NCBI GenBank assembly: GCA_900541505.1
Contig: UQKK01000013.1
Span: 1-64,000, forward strand
DNA: 64,000 nt
Reading direction: 5' to 3'
From: an uncultured Ruminococcus sp.
GTDB lineage: Bacteria; Bacillota; Clostridia; Lachnospirales; Lachnospiraceae
The notes under the pieces are model-generated. The model worked only from the letters and a program-made list of their open reading frames with translations, was not told the DNA's origin and searched no databases. Of the stretch, positions 60,131 to 64,000 are shown piece by piece (the first letter of the stretch is position 1; each line of letters starts with the position of its first letter). Made by a program: the position numbers and the translations under genes.

Positions 60131-60718
60131 ATGCAGCATAAAGTAAAACTAACAGTCATTGATAAAAAATTGTATCCAGAGCTTCAAAAACAATACTGTG
60201 CAGACCCTAATTCGGGAGCCTGCCCCTGCTATAATGTAGGAGATGAATTTATTTTTGAACGTTACGGTACAGCTGATGATTTCTGGCATATGGGATTAAA
60301 CACTCTAAAACAGACGGTCAATACCGTGGATGGAATTGCGGGAGGAACTGCTTTCCCTCATTGTTCAGAGGCTTGGGATGCTATTTCCCGTTATATTTAT
60401 ACAGGTTTGCAGGGCGGTTCAATTATGCGTGGGTGGATGTCTGACGAGCGTGTTATGATTGCCTGCTGTTCGGACGGAACAAGACCTGTCATTTTTAAAA
60501 TAGAGAGAATGGGCTATAAAGCAATCTATATTGAGGGGATTACTGATATAGACTTTCAGAACAAAGTGAAAGATACCGTTATGCAGATAGAAGCTGTTAC
60601 AGATGTTGTTTTTAGAGATGAGTATGCCGAAATATATTTGCAAAATGATGTGGCAGATGAAGTATTAAAAAGTACTGTGGAGAACTGTGGAAAGTATGGT
60701 GTAATAAAGATTGATTAG
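60131..60718 (+). CDS. TIGR04076 family protein with HMA-like C-terminal domain
   Basis: 195 residues. The first ~115 have the Cys-rich TIGR04076 pattern (YCADPNSGACPCYNVGDEFIF, AFPHCSEAWDAISRYIYTG, IACCSDGTRPVIFK). The last ~65 (KVKDTVMQIEAVTDVVFRDEYAEIYL) look like a ferredoxin-like heavy-metal-associated fold without CxxC. Function is unknown; metal or redox binding is a guess. AAGGAGG within the end of the upstream remnant serves as its RBS. Confidence 0.7.
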   Translation: MQHKVKLTVIDKKLYPELQKQYCADPNSGACPCYNVGDEFIFERYGTADDFWHMGLNTLKQTVNTVDGIAGGTAFPHCSEAWDAISRYIYTGLQGGSIMRGWMSDERVMIACCSDGTRPVIFKIERMGYKAIYIEGITDIDFQNKVKDTVMQIEAVTDVVFRDEYAEIYLQNDVADEVLKSTVENCGKYGVIKID

Positions 60719-60792
60719 ACTATAGGGTCTGGGGCGTAACTTTCCCGGAAACTCAAGCAAAACCTTCCCGGAAACTCCGAGCAAAAACCTTC

Positions 60793-60918
60793 TTGACTTT
60801 CCTGTCTATATGTGCTAGGATTTCCATAAATTGAAATAATTTTGCCACCGGGCAGTGCCTTATTTTTCATTCCGTTAGGTCTTTGAAGGAGTGAATAGAT
60901 AAGGCATTTTATTTTTTT
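60793..60918 (+). promoter_or_regulatory. Promoter and leader attenuator of the NimA-like gene
   Basis: TTGACT (60793-60798), 17 bases and TAGGAT (60816-60821) start a leader of about 105 nt. It ends in a terminator-type stem, TGCCTTAT...CATTCC with GGAGTG...ATAAGGCA (60856-60906), then TTTTATTTTTTT. The upstream GCCACCGGGCAGTGCC can pair in another way and would compete with the terminator. The gene starts 15 bases after the T run. This layout means expression depends on readthrough. Confidence 0.65.
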
Positions 60919-60933
60919 AAGAGAGGTGTTTAT

Positions 60934-61428
60934 ATGTTTCAAGAAATGAGGAGGAAACGGCAGGCATTATCGTCAGAAGAAATCTCTGCCGTATTAAACA
61001 AGGGCACATCCGGCGTACTGGCTCTTTCGGGGGATAATGATTACCCTTACGCAGTTCCTATCAGCTACGTGTATGACGGAGAAAAACTATATTTCCACTG
61101 TGCAAAAAGCGGTCATAAATTGAACGCTGTCCAAAGAAATGCCAAAGCTTCTTTTTGTGTCATTGACCAGGATAAGATTATTCCGGAAGAATATACAAGC
61201 TATTTCAGAAGCGTCATTGTGTTTGGGCGTATACAAGTGATAAAAGACGAGGATAAAAAGCGGCAGGCGATAGAAAAACTGGCTGTTAAATATGCGCCGC
61301 AGGATAGTGATGAAAGAAGGAGAGAGGCAATCGACCGGGAGTGGAAACCTCTTTGTATGCTGGAGATGACGATAGACCATATGAGTGGGAAAGAAGCAAT
61401 TGAACTGCTAAAAGGAAAACAAATATAA
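60934..61428 (+). CDS. Pyridoxamine 5'-phosphate oxidase-family flavoprotein (NimA-like)
   Basis: 164 residues of the split-barrel flavin-binding fold: MRRKRQALSSEEISAVLNKG, DNDYPYAVPISYVYDGEKLY, FHCAKSGHKLNAV, as in 5-nitroimidazole reductase-like (Nim) proteins. It may reduce nitro drugs or other substrates. The attenuator-type leader suggests inducible expression. A MATE exporter follows after a terminator hairpin. Confidence 0.85.
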   Translation: MFQEMRRKRQALSSEEISAVLNKGTSGVLALSGDNDYPYAVPISYVYDGEKLYFHCAKSGHKLNAVQRNAKASFCVIDQDKIIPEEYTSYFRSVIVFGRIQVIKDEDKKRQAIEKLAVKYAPQDSDERRREAIDREWKPLCMLEMTIDHMSGKEAIELLKGKQI

Positions 61429-61481
61429 CGGAATAAAAATTATGAAATAAACCTGCCGGGGTTTCATTGTATTGTGTAACA

Positions 61482-61513
61482 GGCCTGCGTAACACATGAC
61501 GCAGGCCATTTTT
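61482..61513 (+). terminator. Terminator between NimA-like and MATE genes
   Basis: GGCCTGCGT pairs perfectly with ACGCAGGCC across 8 bases, followed by ATTTTTATT. The MATE RBS comes right after, so it may give partial readthrough or regulation. Confidence 0.8.
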
Positions 61514-61534
61514 ATTGTAGGAGGATTGAATAAG

Positions 61535-62845
61535 ATGTATCAGGGAAAATCACATACTTTATTTCTGAAATATGCAGTCCCACAGATGATTGGGCTGTTG
61601 TTTAATTCTGTCTATATGATTGTAGACGGTGTGTTTATCGGCAATCGTCTCGGACGCGATGCTATGGCGGCAGCGGCGGTCTCTGTACCACTGGTAGAAA
61701 TTCTCATTGCTTTATCCATGGCGGTTGCTACAGGCGCAGGAGTCATGATTTCTTCTCATCTGGGGCAGGGCGAAAAAGATAAGGCACGAAATATTTTCAG
61801 CCTTTCTGTGCTGTGTACTGCTGTAATGGGTTTGTTCATCAGTATATTGGGAAACATATGGATTCACCCGTTAGCGGAACTTCTTGGCTCAACGCCTGCT
61901 ATCCACGATGAAGCAATTCATTATATGTGGTATATTGTCACCTTCTCACCCTTTTTGCTTTTCAGTTTTTTGTTGAGCGGGCTGGTACGTAATGACAATC
62001 GCCCGAAGCTAGCCATGTTCGCTCTGATGTTTGGCTCCGTGTCAAATATTGTATTAGATTACGTATTTATGTACCCCTTAGATATGGGTATCGCCGGAGC
62101 AGCGCTGGCAACGGCACTGGGACCGATTTTCAGTGTACTGATTATGCTTCCCCATTTTGTTTTCAAACGAGGGGATTTGTACTTGAAAAAGTTCAAGTCG
62201 AAATGGCATAACCTGCGTTCCGTCTATGTGCTGGGCTTTCCTTCCTTTATTATGGAATTTACCATAGGTATCATTACATTTGTATATAATTTTGCCATCG
62301 TACACTATGGTTTTGGAGAAATTGGTCTTGCAGCATACTTAGTCATCGGTTATCTGATGCTGATTATTTTAACTTTATTCCTGGGAATGGCGCAGGGACT
62401 TCAGCCCGTATTCAGCTATTTTATGGGAACAGGTGAAGAAATAAGGAGTAAGGCGCTCCTTCGTTTCTCAATCAAAATATTTCTGGCGATTGGAATTTTC
62501 TGCTATATACTGATTTTCTTTTTCTCCCGCGGTTTTTTCACCATATTCAATCCGGGAGACATTGAGCTGATAGATTTCATGGAGAGTAAAAGCCTGCCCT
62601 ATTTTTCCGGCTTTTTCCTTGCAGGATTCAATATTTTGATGATTGCATATTGGCAGGCAAATGAATGTACAGGCAAAGCGCTGACAATATCGCTGGCGCG
62701 AAGTGTGATTTATCCGCCTGTTTTGATTATGATATTGCCTTTGCTCTTTGGCAGTGAAGCAGTCTGGTTCTGCCATTCTGTCAGTGAGGTATTGACAGCA
62801 GCAACCGCGTGTATTTTACTTGCAGCAATTCGTAAAAAAGTATAA
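61535..62845 (+). CDS. MATE-family efflux transporter
   Basis: 436 residues with 12 predicted membrane helices. The MATE signature is evident (FLKYAVPQMIGLLFNSVYMI, then ATGAGVMISSHLGQGEKDKA). It exports cationic drugs or metabolites with Na+ or H+. The start follows GGAGG by about 10 bases; the earlier in-frame ATG lies inside the terminator stem. Confidence 0.92.
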   Translation: MYQGKSHTLFLKYAVPQMIGLLFNSVYMIVDGVFIGNRLGRDAMAAAAVSVPLVEILIALSMAVATGAGVMISSHLGQGEKDKARNIFSLSVLCTAVMGLFISILGNIWIHPLAELLGSTPAIHDEAIHYMWYIVTFSPFLLFSFLLSGLVRNDNRPKLAMFALMFGSVSNIVLDYVFMYPLDMGIAGAALATALGPIFSVLIMLPHFVFKRGDLYLKKFKSKWHNLRSVYVLGFPSFIMEFTIGIITFVYNFAIVHYGFGEIGLAAYLVIGYLMLIILTLFLGMAQGLQPVFSYFMGTGEEIRSKALLRFSIKIFLAIGIFCYILIFFFSRGFFTIFNPGDIELIDFMESKSLPYFSGFFLAGFNILMIAYWQANECTGKALTISLARSVIYPPVLIMILPLLFGSEAVWFCHSVSEVLTAATACILLAAIRKKV

Positions 62846-62864
62846 AAAAGAAGGAGGTATTCGT

Positions 62865-63476
62865 ATGAACCGTATTATTACAATAGGACGTGAATTTGGC
62901 AGTGGAGGGCGTGAACTCGGAAGACGGCTGGCGGAAAATTTGAAGATTGCTTATTATGACCGGGAAATTGTAGAGGAATTGGCAAAAAGGACGGAGCTTG
63001 CTGAAAGCTATATTACACAAATAGAAGAACATCGCCCTCTTCCGCTGCTCCCAATCACTACTTGCCGTACTTTTGGAGTTCCCTCGAATCAGGTGTTGGA
63101 AGAACGCCTGTCAATTTACAGGCAGGAAAGTGAGATTATCCGTGAGATAGCCGAAAAATCAGACTGCGTGATTGTAGGACGGTGCGCAGACTATGTCTTG
63201 TCCGATTTCCATCCTTTCAGATTATTTGCATATGCAGACATGAAGTCGAAAATTATGCGCTGCAGAAAGAAAGGCGCAGACACAGAGGAAATGACAGATA
63301 GAGAAATACGCCAAAAGATTGCATCTATAGATAAAAAAAGAGCGCGCTATTACCAATTTTACACAGATAATAATTGGGGAGATAAAGCGAATTATGATTT
63401 GTGCGTCAACACAGGACAGTCAGAAATAAAAAAACTGGCAGACGCATTAGCTGTTTTCATAACAAGTATAAAATGA
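62865..63476 (+). CDS. Cytidylate kinase-like family protein
   Basis: 203 residues. The P-loop variant is GREFGSGGRELGRRLAENL, with the family features YYDREIVEEL, VIVGRCADYVL and YYQFYTDNNWGDKANYDLC. It is related to CMP kinase but belongs to the 'cytidylate kinase-like' group of unknown substrate that often accompanies membrane transporters in Lachnospiraceae. AGGAGG precedes ATG 62865, 19 bp after the MATE stop, so the two are likely co-transcribed. Confidence 0.85.
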   Translation: MNRIITIGREFGSGGRELGRRLAENLKIAYYDREIVEELAKRTELAESYITQIEEHRPLPLLPITTCRTFGVPSNQVLEERLSIYRQESEIIREIAEKSDCVIVGRCADYVLSDFHPFRLFAYADMKSKIMRCRKKGADTEEMTDREIRQKIASIDKKRARYYQFYTDNNWGDKANYDLCVNTGQSEIKKLADALAVFITSIK

Positions 63477-63622
63477 ACAGATAGCTTTAGAGCAGTATAG
63501 CAATTGTCGTATCAAAACAAGTCGTCGTTTTCACAAATGTGACGGCAGGAACGCCCGCGAATACACATTTCTGCCGCCACATCTGATAAAGATTTTTTGT
63601 ATTGTTACTGCATTTTGCGAAA

Positions 63623-64000
63623 TTATAAGGCTGTCCCTTTCTTAGGCACGAAAAATGAAGACATATCTGCCTTTTCCAGTGTAAGTAACTGCACCTTTTT
63701 GTCAATGCCGCCTGCATATCCTGTCAAACTCCCATTTGTACCGACAACACGATGGCAGGGAATAATAAGGGAAATGGAATTGTGCCCGACAGCACCGCCA
63801 ACAGCCTGCGCCGACATTTTAGAAAGTCCTTTCTGTTTTGCGATTCTTTGCGCAATTTCGCCGTAGGTCATTGTCTTTCCAAACGGAATGGTCAGCATAA
63901 TTTCCCATACCTTTTTGCGGAATGGTGTTGTCTGCATATACAAGGGCGGCGTAAAATCCGGCGCTTTACCGCTAAAATAAATATCCAGCCAATGGGCGGA
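63623..64000 (-). CDS. ogt: Methylated-DNA--protein-cysteine methyltransferase (partial)
   Basis: The C-terminal ~125 residues are inside the window and the frame stays open past its right edge. The region WLDIYFSGKAPDFTPPLYMQ leads into the catalytic domain (IPFGKTMTYGEIAQRIAKQK, GGAVGHNSISLIIPCHRVVG), whose Cys in PCHR takes the alkyl group from O6-alkylguanine. Sequence looks intact. An in-frame TTG at 63941-63943 is not the true start, because similarity continues upstream. Confidence 0.9.
   Translation of the reverse strand, partial: SAHWLDIYFSGKAPDFTPPLYMQTTPFRKKVWEIMLTIPFGKTMTYGEIAQRIAKQKGLSKMSAQAVGGAVGHNSISLIIPCHRVVGTNGSLTGYAGGIDKKVQLLTLEKADMSSFFVPKKGTAL

Noticed and set aside
63487..63717. 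76-codon minus-strand frame before the ogt gene end
   Set aside because: It overlaps the 3' end of the ogt gene in another frame and has a random-looking composition.

Overview
The window looks like a chromosomal segment of a gut-type Firmicute, most likely a Lachnospiraceae (Clostridium cluster XIVa) relative. The gene families, strong GGAGG ribosome binding sites, TTGACA/TATAAT promoters, a Spo0A-type gene remnant and the secG-rnr-smpB order all fit. This is judged from sequence features only; no database search was run.

Layout. (1) 1-5.1 kb is a worn accessory region around a tRNA-Ala(CGC) gene. It holds conjugative-element cargo (Cys-rich KTR protein, XRE membrane regulator, small HTH protein, TnpV), a Spo0A-C gene broken by one TAG codon, a HicAB toxin-antitoxin pair and a decayed IS66 transposase. 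(2) 5.1-15.2 kb is a seven-gene sugar operon (two isomerases, PfkB kinase, class II aldolase, PMI-like cupin, GPH transporter, cellulase-like hydrolase) with a divergent LacI regulator; its substrate is unknown. (3) 15.4-20.1 kb is a 2-keto-3-deoxygluconate node: eda, two KDG kinases, and IclR (KdgR-like) and AraC regulators. (4) 20.2-29.4 kb resembles a hydroxyproline pathway: proline-racemase-family enzyme, BCCT transporter, GntR regulator, YitT protein, DapA-family lyase/deaminase, Fe-alcohol dehydrogenase and two-subunit aconitase X. (5) 29.5-43.2 kb is a complete hexuronate (Ashwell) pathway: uxaC, a TRAP transporter, uxaA, uxaB, uxuA, uxuB and a LacI regulator with five matching operators. 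It feeds KDG to region 3. (6) 43.3-47.3 kb is a LacI-controlled set with a sugar-phosphate isomerase-like protein, a Gfo/Idh/MocA oxidoreductase and an alpha/beta hydrolase. (7) 47.6-58.4 kb is mostly core: HAD phosphatase, smpB, rnr, secG, two PH-domain membrane proteins, a degenerate enolase paralog, YitT and topB. (8) 58.4-64 kb is small resistance, efflux and repair genes mixed with gene remnants.

The most unusual finds are the following. Between uxaB and uxuA lie three tandem ~292-bp cassettes. Each encodes a 28-29 residue hydrophobic peptide on the minus strand and a ~95-nt convergent RNA on the plus strand, with shared terminators and hairpins that covary between copies: a triplicated type I toxin-antitoxin locus. 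The middle toxin is split by a 274-bp MITE with 25-bp terminal inverted repeats and a 5-bp target duplication. Two copies of a ~130-bp structured repeat ending in a GCCC-GGA-GGGC-T5 terminator flank the secG/PH-domain genes and show compensatory base pairing. Other notable items are a full-length enolase paralog without most catalytic residues, operator sets for three regulators, and a leader attenuator in front of a nitroimidazole-resistance-like gene.
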